A stretch of DNA of 64,000 nucleotides, taken from positions 1 through 64,000 of the forward strand of contig JAGCNZ010000018.1 in NCBI GenBank assembly GCA_017645655.1. Reading direction: 5' to 3'. Shown piece after piece: positions 27,901 to 34,117 of this stretch (position 1 is its first letter; every line of letters begins with the position of its first letter). Made by a program: the position numbers and the translations under genes. The notes under the pieces were generated by a model that had not been told where the DNA came from, did not search any database, and was given only the letters and a program-made list of their open reading frames with translations. Source of the DNA: Bacteroidaceae bacterium (GTDB lineage Bacteria; Bacteroidota; Bacteroidia; Bacteroidales; Bacteroidaceae).

Positions 27901-28766
27901 GTTTCTTGTTCTGCTGCCGTAATAGCGTCGTCGTCATTCGAGCCATAGAGTATCCACTCATAGGGATTACGATTAGGGTATGATTGTGTGTCGTTACCTG
28001 TAGTCAATGTAATGCCATTTACATAGACAGGGTCAGTAGTCTGAAAGACAACATTACCGTTTTCATCTTTAAATGAATGCCAGGAATCGTTAATTACCCA
28101 ATCTACCCAACACTCCCACTTTGTGCCCAAATCACCATCAAACAATACTTCGTGTCCTTTGGAACTAAATCTATTGTTACTTGCAACACCTGTGATTTCA
28201 AGTGCTGTAGGGTTCGTAAATTGGAATTCAGCCATCTGCATATAATTGCCCCAACCTCCGGCAAGTTCATTAATGACAATCAAAAAATAAGAATAGTATT
28301 TGCCATCTGGAGCCGAAAGGGTGAGAGAAACTTTTTCGTATGGATCTGCTTCTGTACCTGTAAGTAAGGTTTCATCTTTGTCATCAAGCAACACCCAACC
28401 TTTTGAGGTCGGATCAGTAGAACCAGTAGAACTATACTCATAAATGGCATGATTGTCGGAAGAGAAGTTGCCTCCATAAATCTTCCATTTCTTCCAGTTT
28501 CGACCAGTATGATTCCAAGTGTCATTTGCAATAGTTAACTCATACGAAGTCGGTTTAACAGGCATATTAGCTTTAAGAACGACAAATGGGTAATCATCAC
28601 CTGAGCCCCATTTAGTATTCGTTCCGTCAACCAACTTGTCAGGTCCTTCGCCTGCACCATAGTTGGAACCTCTTAGTGCCGTAAGCGTAACGTCGGCATT
28701 GGCATTCTGTACGCACAGCATCATTAGCACTGCAGCGAATAAGGTTAATAGTTTTTTCATTCTCAT
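24912..28766 (-). CDS. Secreted F5/8-type and GLUG-repeat surface protein C
   Basis: 1284 aa; the start may be the ATG at 28766 or two codons on at 28760 (MKKLLTL). Signal peptide to about residue 24 (ends NANA). Three F5/8-type segments, about 25-175, 178-355 and 360-525, with HTGRNWKKWKIYGGNF in the first. Two GLUG-repeat blocks, about 530-700 (YSGVFDGQGHVVTLN) and 785-1040 (MYGGHFDGQNHTISNLTYTT). C-terminal module from about 1110 ends YNVAGQRINKMQKGINIING plus KKVLF. It is first in the cassette C-B run, with promoter boxes at 28853-28884. Probably a cell-surface binding protein. Confidence 0.8.
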   Translation of the reverse strand: MRMKKLLTLFAAVLMMLCVQNANADVTLTALRGSNYGAGEGPDKLVDGTNTKWGSGDDYPFVVLKANMPVKPTSYELTIANDTWNHTGRNWKKWKIYGGNFSSDNHAIYEYSSTGSTDPTSKGWVLLDDKDETLLTGTEADPYEKVSLTLSAPDGKYYSYFLIVINELAGGWGNYMQMAEFQFTNPTALEITGVASNNRFSSKGHEVLFDGDLGTKWECWVDWVINDSWHSFKDENGNVVFQTTDPVYVNGITLTTGNDTQSYPNRNPYEWILYGSNDDDAITAAEQETPDYLHESWTVIAHVNNCQLPAANKVAKKYKINPSQTAYKYFKFHVVRLVGKDELQLAELSLDYSIEPKTAIIADKIYSGGNYGTEVAANIFDGSGNTKWCKSNDPSTSWVTFSTVKPIVASSYSMQSGNDAEQRDPRTFKLYGATGDAAPTTDGSTTGWTLIDSEEDATGVLTTDHYAYANFMLDTPGIYQHFMLKVEQTRSVGDPHFQLSEFVLNEYDEYAEDYTAIGTDSEMAAFATAVNNGTSTGNAYLTADVNSTTSIGTGSHRYSGVFDGQGHVVTLNISGTNEYQGLIGYAADGAVIRNVITRGSVSGSKYCAGIIGGSNGAGTITISNCGNEADVTTTGINAAGIVGVNIGGNTIYHITNCYNTGTITSGGESAAISGWIGSTSSTVTNCYNSGSVTGVDSNTKSFVRGDVTYINCYTTLDAEDNAQLHDNYATSKVASGELCYQLNGSTNDGTTWTQTIGTDSHPVLFPASRTVHEYSTGIYTNLPVSNGYIQIGSAANLKQFAAEVNVGNQNLNAQLTTDINMSGESWPASIGYWGDNDWVMYGGHFDGQNHTISNLTYTTARNYHGLFGVITAGAVIENFSISGTITNTNYSEFGSAVGFARDNGPVIRNVHSFTNINNSRAGARIGGILGVAYNGTEYVDCCWYSGTLDGNDNGGSGNYGGIVGYFNNNADAICFITNCLFDGELKNTNATPGNCTFGGIVGYNNAGKATIENSLSIGTVTSTVTGQFFGKINGNNSVFANNYYKGSFVNGTGSGGTVSGTAPELVTDAQLASGEVCFNLGSAFTQLLGTDANPTLDSSKPHVYKLSVGSAGYASFVPEVNIAIIPTGVTAYVGQKKTANALHLEEVTQLPADNAFIVKAAEGNYYYNNSDEGITLTEDNDLTYYDEAFAATGTQYCLANKASGVGFYPVKSGVTIPARKAYLEITSGEAPVKGFYGFEEDDATGIDNLNSDVSANKTIYNVAGQRINKMQKGINIINGKKVLF

Positions 28767-28852
28767 TTTGTTTTATTTTGTTTGTTATGTTAGTTCTTGT
28801 GTGCGTGTTTTACATTATAATTACATCCGTGCGCGTGGGCGCAAAGCGGCAG

Positions 28853-28884
28853 CAAAAGTACGATTAATTACTTAAACTTCAAAA
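28853..28884 (-). promoter_or_regulatory. Promoter of secreted protein C
   Basis: TACTTTTG (28860-28853, minus) with TTTTG (ending at 28880) 19 nt upstream. The leader before the ATG is about 80 nt. Confidence 0.8.
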
Positions 28885-28935
28885 TAATTAAAGTTAAAAA
28901 ATCGCTTATTGTTCGAAATAGAGAAAAATCAAAAC

Positions 28936-29099
28936 CACTCATCATATACTCATCAGGGTCTTACTTCTTCATAATCAATGGCTTTGATGAGTGACGAGTT
29001 TTTGCAAAAAGTTTTGAAAAACACTCTGCACTCTACACCAACCCCTTATAAGGCTCTGATATACAAACAACTATAGTGGTGTAGAGTGGGTGTAGAGTC
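28936..29099. repeat. Two inverted repeats in the 28.9-29.1 kb spacer
   Basis: CACTCATCA (28936-28944) pairs with TGATGAGTG (28985-28993). ACTCTACACCA (29030-29040) pairs with TGGTGTAGAGT (29077-29087), followed by a direct GGTGTAGAGT copy at about 29089-29098. No ORF is supported in this spacer. They may be terminators for the SemiSWEET gene, which ends at 29147. Confidence 0.65.
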
Positions 29100-29146
29100 T
29101 CTACATTTTTGCAACGACGCGAGAGGACTTTATGAGGCAGACGTTC

Positions 29147-29437
29147 TTAGGACTTCTTCTTAAAGTAGTCGTTATACATCTTGATGCCAAACACAATGCA
29201 ACTGCAAGAGGTCGTTACAAGATTCGTGAGAAACAAAGCCCACAAAATGTCTGGTTTGTGCAGCAATCCCTGCAACATAAAGGCAAAGCCTCCCACAGCC
29301 ATCATGAGGAAGGTTGGCAGAGCTATGCCGTCTGTATTGCGTGTTCGAATGGTGGCATAGGCTTGGGGCAGATAGCCCAGTATCATGCCGATTGATGCTA
29401 CCCAACCACATATTTCAAATACAATTCCCTGTTCCAT
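29147..29437 (-). CDS. SemiSWEET-type sugar transporter
   Basis: 96 aa, the usual length of bacterial SemiSWEETs. Three hydrophobic segments are visible. The first carries the PQ-loop signature in GMILGYLPQAYATIRTRNTD, and the third ends with a basic tail (YFKKKS). These proteins dimerise and move sugars by facilitated diffusion; the substrate cannot be told. Divergent from the bile-acid/sodium-symporter-type gene, with a compact shared promoter region. Confidence 0.85.
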   Translation of the reverse strand: MEQGIVFEICGWVASIGMILGYLPQAYATIRTRNTDGIALPTFLMMAVGGFAFMLQGLLHKPDILWALFLTNLVTTSCSCIVFGIKMYNDYFKKKS

Positions 29438-29455
29438 ATGTTATGTTCTTGGCGA

Positions 29456-29487
29456 CAAAGTTACGAATAAGCAAACGAAATGACAAA
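29456..29487 (-). promoter_or_regulatory. SemiSWEET promoter
   Basis: TAACTTTG (29463-29456, minus) with TTTG (29487-29484) at 20 nt. It is nearly the same over about 42 nt as the mutS promoter. Confidence 0.8.
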
Positions 29488-29491
29488 TATA

Positions 29492-29523
29492 TTTGAGTTT
29501 TTGCGCACTTATTTGTATTTTTG
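29492..29523 (+). promoter_or_regulatory. Promoter of the BASS-family transporter
   Basis: TTTG at 29492-29495 and TATTTTTG at 29516-29523, spacer 20 nt. It abuts the divergent SemiSWEET promoter with only a few bases between the two -33 boxes. Confidence 0.8.
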
Positions 29524-29551
29524 CAGCCAAATTTAACGAAGTACATATATC

Positions 29552-30562
29552 ATGTCTATACTCCTATCCTTGAGCCGTTGGCTGGCGCGCTACACGAGCG
29601 CGTTCATCATCCTGATTGCCGTCATCAGTTTCATCTTTCCAAGCACCTTTGCGTGGGTGCAGGAGGGACAAAGAGCATCCGTTATTCTTGGCCTCATCAT
29701 GCTGACGATGGGGTGCACGCTTTCTATGGAAGATTTCCGCATCCTGCTTTCCAGACCTGCAGACATCCTGATTGGAGCCGTTGCCCAATACACCATCATG
29801 CCTTTGGTGGCGTGGACTTTGGCCCGGACTTTCCAGCTCGACGCCTTTATGACGGCAGGCATTATACTGGTCGGATGCTGTCCTGGAGGCGTGAGTAGCA
29901 ACATCATGAGCTTCCTTTGCAAAGGCGATGTGGCATATAGTGTCGGCATGACAACCGTGAGTACTGTGCTTTCGCCTTTCGTGACGCCGCTTCTCGTATT
30001 GTGGCTTGCAGGGGCTGAGATTGATGTAGATGCTTGGGGAATGTTCCAGAATATATTGCTCGTGACGCTTTTGCCCGTAACACTTGGAGTGGCATTCAAC
30101 TATTTTCTGGGCAAAAGGAAAGACTTCCAGACCATACAAGGCATCATGCCCGGCATAAGTGTCTTGTGTCTGGCCTGTATTGTGGGAGGCGTCATCTTCA
30201 CCGTTCATCCTCAACTGAAAGCGAACGGACTGCGTCTGATAGCTCTCACGCTTACCGTCGTGACACTCCATAACGGCACCGGCTACCTGCTCGGCTACCT
30301 TGTGGGCAAGCTTTTCGGATTCAACACAGCCAAGCGTCGAACGCTTTCCATCGAGGTCGGAATGCAGAATGCAGGCATGGCGACAGTCCTTGCACGCAAT
30401 TTCTTCGCCTCTCCATCCATTATTGCGATGAATCCTTTGGCAGCCTTGGCCGTCATTCCTTGCGCCATTTCGTGTGCCTATCACAGCATCTCCGGCACTC
30501 TGCTGGCCGGCTTCTTCACTTGGCAGGACGAGAGGGAAACGAAAGTGAAAAGTGAAAAATGA
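29552..30562 (+). CDS. Bile acid:sodium symporter (BASS) family transporter
   Basis: 336 aa with about ten hydrophobic segments. Family motifs: MLTMGCTLSMEDFRILLSRP (about 50-69), ILVGCCPGGVSSNIMSFL (about 104-121) with the crossover region, and IEVGMQNAGMATVLA (about 272-286), the second Na-site/crossover helix. Substrates in the family include bile acids, pantoate and other organic anions; none is shown here. The tail ETKVKSEK is encoded by a GTGAAAAG repeat that runs into an intergenic CGTTATAACG palindrome, so the native end may have been shorter. Confidence 0.9.
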   Translation: MSILLSLSRWLARYTSAFIILIAVISFIFPSTFAWVQEGQRASVILGLIMLTMGCTLSMEDFRILLSRPADILIGAVAQYTIMPLVAWTLARTFQLDAFMTAGIILVGCCPGGVSSNIMSFLCKGDVAYSVGMTTVSTVLSPFVTPLLVLWLAGAEIDVDAWGMFQNILLVTLLPVTLGVAFNYFLGKRKDFQTIQGIMPGISVLCLACIVGGVIFTVHPQLKANGLRLIALTLTVVTLHNGTGYLLGYLVGKLFGFNTAKRRTLSIEVGMQNAGMATVLARNFFASPSIIAMNPLAALAVIPCAISCAYHSISGTLLAGFFTWQDERETKVKSEK

Positions 30563-30565
30563 TTT

Positions 30566-30601
30566 CGTTATAACGTTATGACGTGATTCCGTTATGACGA
30601 A
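30566..30601. repeat. CGTTATAACG palindromic repeat
   Basis: CGTTATAACGTTATGACG followed by CCGTTATGACG. A relative lies at 4671-4712 (CCGTTATAAC ... CGTTATAACG ... ATAACGG), and a remnant at about 47485. Confidence 0.65.
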
Positions 30602-30622
30602 AGACTAAAACCAGAGAGCCCC

Positions 30623-31963
30623 ATGAAGAAGTTCACCATCCTGCTCTTTTTATTGTTCAATGCCCATTGGCCTTTGGTCAACTCCCAATGGTCAATGTTC
30701 AATTGCCAATGGGCAATGTTCAATGTCTTGGCGAACGATGGCGTGTACTACACCAGCGGCAATTTCCTGGTGCCACTTAGGGAGACTGATATCTCGGTGA
30801 AGAAGGAAGTGCTGGAGATTAAACTCTGCCGGGACAGCTTCGCCACCGTGACCGTGGACTATACATTATATAATAATAATAAGGACAAGACGGTGACGAT
30901 GGCTTTCGAGGCCGCGGCGCCCAGCAACGCATGGGTTCCCATCAACCGCCAAGGCAGTCATCCGTTCATCGAGGACTTCACGGTCGTCTTCAACGGCAGG
31001 AACCTACCTTACCGCAACGCCATCATCGCTTCCCGCTACGACATGGAGACGGACTTTACGCCTCTCGACATGAGAAAGTGGAAGGGCTACGGCGAGGTGC
31101 CCGACAGCGTGCTGCCGATGGACCCCGTCCTCATCAACATTGAGGAGCCCGACAGCTTCTGCTCCTTTGCCTACGCGTACTACTTCGACGCGCCGTTCCG
31201 CAAGGGAGAGAACACCGTGCGCCACACCTATCGCTACAAGATGAGCTACGGCGTGGGGCGTGAGTTCGAGGTACCCTACGCCCTGGAGCCTGCCATTCGC
31301 TGGGCGAACGGAAAGGTAGATGACTTCACGCTCAGGATAAAAGCCGAGGGCCGGAGAGACATCCTGCTGCGCGACGACATCTTTGCGGGCGCACCCTTCA
31401 AGCACAGCCGCGCCGGCCGCCACATCTTTCATCTTCATGACGATTACTACAGCAAATGCCTCGTTGCCGAACTGAGGCAGGGCGACGTCTTGGAGTGGCA
31501 CAGCAAGGACTTCAAGCCCAAGGACGGGATGTGCATCGAGTCGGCCTCGAACCTGCGGCATGGCGTGCTGGACTATGCCGTGACGGGCAACGTCGTCATC
31601 GATAAGAACGGGCGCGAGACTCGATACCTCTCGGAGTCCGACGACAAATACTTCGTCGAGGCACAGAACTACGAACTGGTGCCAAAGGCGGAGGCAAAGG
31701 TGGAGTTCCGCGATGCGGAGAAGGGACAAGGCTTCGTCTACTTGAACGATGACATTCGGAAAGCCAACGTCAGGCAAAGGCCGTCGAAGCAGAGCGAGGT
31801 GCTCTTCACGTTAGACAACGACGGCAAGACGGCCAAACGCTATCCCTGCCTGGGCTTCGAGACGGACGAAAGCGACTACAGAAACTGGTTCAAGGTCAAC
31901 GTGAACGGCAAGACAGGCTACATCAGCAGCAACATCGCACGCTGGGACAGCATCAAGCCCTGA
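30623..31963 (+). CDS. Secreted SH3-tailed protein of unknown function
   Basis: 446 aa. Residues 1-10 start like a signal peptide, but residues about 11-35 (from FNAHWPLVNSQWSMF) are encoded by a tandem CAATGGTCAATGTTC-type repeat (30653-30726), which has lengthened the signal region. The mature protein begins near NDGVYYTSGNFLVPL, the start of a beta-rich domain typical of YARHG/DUF4424-type secreted proteins (assignment tentative). The last 80 residues are a bacterial SH3-like domain (ANVRQRPSKQSEVLFTLDND, GYISSNIARWD). Envelope location is likely, function unknown. Confidence 0.6.
   Translation: MKKFTILLFLLFNAHWPLVNSQWSMFNCQWAMFNVLANDGVYYTSGNFLVPLRETDISVKKEVLEIKLCRDSFATVTVDYTLYNNNKDKTVTMAFEAAAPSNAWVPINRQGSHPFIEDFTVVFNGRNLPYRNAIIASRYDMETDFTPLDMRKWKGYGEVPDSVLPMDPVLINIEEPDSFCSFAYAYYFDAPFRKGENTVRHTYRYKMSYGVGREFEVPYALEPAIRWANGKVDDFTLRIKAEGRRDILLRDDIFAGAPFKHSRAGRHIFHLHDDYYSKCLVAELRQGDVLEWHSKDFKPKDGMCIESASNLRHGVLDYAVTGNVVIDKNGRETRYLSESDDKYFVEAQNYELVPKAEAKVEFRDAEKGQGFVYLNDDIRKANVRQRPSKQSEVLFTLDNDGKTAKRYPCLGFETDESDYRNWFKVNVNGKTGYISSNIARWDSIKP
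30653..30726. repeat. CAATGGTCAATGTTC repeat inside a signal peptide
   Basis: Words TTGTTCAATGCCCATTGG, CAATGGTCAATGTTC and GCCAATGGGCAATGTTC translate as FNAHWPLVNSQWSMFNCQWA. Relatives occur at 56937-56973 and 57651-57674, also within signal peptides. Confidence 0.8.
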
Positions 31964-32361
31964 GCGCCGACATCTTTGCGAAGAAGAAGAAGAAGAAAGG
32001 GGAGCTAACGCTCCGCCTGCGAGTTAAAGGGGGCGTTCTTGCTCTGCTTCGAAAGTCAAAGGGACAAACGACGCACGTTATGATTGCAAACGACGCACGC
32101 TATGATTGCAAACGACGTACGTTATGATTGCTAACGAAGCACGCTTTGTTTGGCTTTTAGCCACGCTATGTTTTGCGGCATGCTTAAGCCCAGCATAAAT
32201 CATCCCTCTTCGACAACTACAAATAAACGTTGCATTACTACGAATAAACGTTAAATAAAGTTCGCGCGCGACCTTTTTATACATTTTCTCTGTGCAGCTT
32301 TCAAAAATTCTCCATTACTTTGCTTCAACAATCATAACAAAACTACCTAACTTATCAGATT
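31964..32361. repeat. Intergenic region with 22-bp array, locus 3
   Basis: No gene seen. ACG cores at 32074, 32096, 32118, 32140 and 32162 are spaced 22 bp without exception; the spacer word is TATGATTGCAAACGACG. A smaller pair ATAAACGTT near 32224 and 32245 is spaced 21 bp. TTACTTTG at 32315-32322 is a near-consensus -7 box about 40 nt before the SUMF1-like gene. Confidence 0.85.
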
Positions 32362-33054
32362 ATGGAAAAGTTGCTTTTTTCAAAGAGAATGGTTTGGAGG
32401 CTCCCGTTTCTTCTTTCTCTTGCTCTTCTTAGTTGTACAGACATGAAGCAGTCCTTCACAGAGACTGTAAACGGTGTATCGTTCGAGATGGTGTATGTCA
32501 ACAGTCCCATTTCAAGTTCAAAACAGCCGGAAGGCTTCTTCATCGGACAGACTGAGGTGACGCAAGAGTTGTGGGAAGCCGTAATGGGCAGCAATCCCAG
32601 CAGTTTCAGGGGAAAGGACAACCCCGTTGAGTACGTGAATTGGAGCGAGTGTCAGGACTTCATTGCAAAGCTGAACAGGTTGACAGGAAAAGCATATCGT
32701 CTGCCTACAGAAGCGGAATGGGAGTTTGCAGCTAATGGTGGGGAAAAGAGCCAAGAGTTTGAATATAGTGGTAGTGACGACATAAACGAGGTGGCTTGGA
32801 ACTGGAACAATAGCGACAAAAAGACACATCCCGTCAAGACGAAAGCACCAAACGAGCTGGGAATCTACGATATGAGCGGAAACGTCTGTGAATGGTGCGA
32901 AGATATGACCTTGATCGATGACTCCATTCAAACTCGTGCGATTCGTGGCGGAAGCTGGTGGGTTGACGATGTTGACGCTTGCCGCATATCATGCAAACGA
33001 AGCTTGTGGCCGGACAATAATGACAATAACGTCGGACTCCGCCTTGCGCTATAA
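32362..33054 (+). CDS. SUMF1/FGE-like domain lipoprotein
   Basis: 230 aa; lipobox LALLSC. The rest is one formylglycine-generating-enzyme-like (SUMF1) domain: FFIGQTEVTQELWEAVMGSN, YRLPTEAEWEFAANGG, GNVCEWCED and the closing AIRGGSWWVDDVDACRISCK plus VGLRLAL. Cysteines are present, but I cannot show the copper-binding pair of true FGE, and many Bacteroidetes relatives are non-catalytic, for example GldK/PorK-like lipoproteins, which are longer. It converges with the DUF1080 gene over a shared terminator. Confidence 0.85.
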   Translation: MEKLLFSKRMVWRLPFLLSLALLSCTDMKQSFTETVNGVSFEMVYVNSPISSSKQPEGFFIGQTEVTQELWEAVMGSNPSSFRGKDNPVEYVNWSECQDFIAKLNRLTGKAYRLPTEAEWEFAANGGEKSQEFEYSGSDDINEVAWNWNNSDKKTHPVKTKAPNELGIYDMSGNVCEWCEDMTLIDDSIQTRAIRGGSWWVDDVDACRISCKRSLWPDNNDNNVGLRLAL

Positions 33055-33080
33055 ACTTGTAGATAAGGAATTAGAGACGA

Positions 33081-33114
33081 AAGAGAGGCAAGCGATGGTT
33101 CGCTTGCCTCTCTT
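33081..33114. terminator. Bidirectional intrinsic terminator
   Basis: AAGAGAGGCAAGCGA / TCGCTTGCCTCTCTT, a perfect 15-bp stem with a TGGT loop between convergent genes (SUMF1-like and DUF1080). Confidence 0.9.
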
Positions 33115-33142
33115 GATTGCTAACTTTAAGGTTGTATAAGTA

Positions 33143-34021
33143 TTATTCATCCAGTTTGATGCGGACATTGCGATACCAAACGTCGTCGCCGTGGTCCTGG
33201 AAGGCGATGTAACCACCGTCTTTCTGTCCCTCGACAATCATCATGTCGTAAGCTGCAGGGAACTCGCCACCCTTCTTGAACTTGCTGCCGTCGAGCATCT
33301 CTTTCCACTTCGGAGTCCAGAGGTGATACTCCAGAACTTCCTCACCATTCTGGTAGTGCCAAACGCTGCCCTTGAAGACGCGAATCTTCACGGTGTTCCA
33401 TTCGCCGAAAGGCTTAGCATTCTGAGGAACGGCGGGAATCATGTCGTAGAGCGAAGCAGCCTGACGGTTGCCGTCGATACCTTGGTTTGCATCCTCGTGG
33501 TTGGCGTTGTCGAGCACCTGATACTCTGAGCAAGACTGCCAGATGGGCAGATACTCACCGTTCTGTCCCTTTGCCTCTTGAGCAAGATAGAAGATACCGG
33601 AGTTGCCGCCCTTGCTGATCTTGTACTCGCACTCGAACGTGAAGTTCTTGAACTTGTGGGCAAACAAGAGGTCGCCGCCGCCTTCCACTTGCGCTTCGCC
33701 CGTGCCGCTGCCAGCGAGGTGGATGCAGCCGTCGGCGCTCTCCCAACTTGCGGGGACAGCGTCCATGCCATAGCCGCGCCAGCCGTCGAGGCTCGTGCCG
33801 TCGTAGAGGACGTAATAGCCGTCGGCATCAACCTTCAGCTTTGAGAGGTCGTACTGCTCGTTGTCGATGATGGTTGCGACATCAACGGGAGCGTTCGGGT
33901 CTTGCTTTTCCACGCAGTTCTTGCACGCGTCGCATTCGCAAGTACATTTACACTTGTTCTGGCAGCAAGAGGCCAGGAACATCGCTGCCAAAGCGGCAGA
34001 AAAGATGATTGATTTCTTCAT
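33143..34021 (-). CDS. DUF1080 (3-keto-disaccharide hydrolase) lipoprotein
   Basis: 292 aa. The lipobox FLASC is followed by a Cys-dense segment CCQNKCKCTCECDACKNC (about residues 19-36, eight cysteines), then a DUF1080 beta-jelly-roll (YYVLYDGTSLDGWRGYGMDA, FECEYKISKGGNSGIFYLAQ, GYIAFQDHGDDVWYRNVRIK). Family members cleave 3-keto-glycosides or bind sugars. The Cys cluster right after the lipid anchor is unusual and could bind metal or stay oxidised. A CCTAGGAAAG tandem repeat lies just upstream. Confidence 0.8.
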   Translation of the reverse strand: MKKSIIFSAALAAMFLASCCQNKCKCTCECDACKNCVEKQDPNAPVDVATIIDNEQYDLSKLKVDADGYYVLYDGTSLDGWRGYGMDAVPASWESADGCIHLAGSGTGEAQVEGGGDLLFAHKFKNFTFECEYKISKGGNSGIFYLAQEAKGQNGEYLPIWQSCSEYQVLDNANHEDANQGIDGNRQAASLYDMIPAVPQNAKPFGEWNTVKIRVFKGSVWHYQNGEEVLEYHLWTPKWKEMLDGSKFKKGGEFPAAYDMMIVEGQKDGGYIAFQDHGDDVWYRNVRIKLDE

Positions 34022-34061
34022 GATTGTTTATTTAATAGGGTTAATGGTTTTTTTAAAAGGG

Positions 34062-34110
34062 TCTAGGAAAGCCTAGGGAACCTAGGAAAGCCTAGGAAAG
34101 CCTAGGATAA
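34062..34110. repeat. CCTAGGAAAG tandem repeat
   Basis: About four CCTAGGAAAG-type units between the GH2 stop and the DUF1080 start. CCTAGG is itself palindromic. Confidence 0.75.
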
Positions 34111-34117
34111 CCTTATA

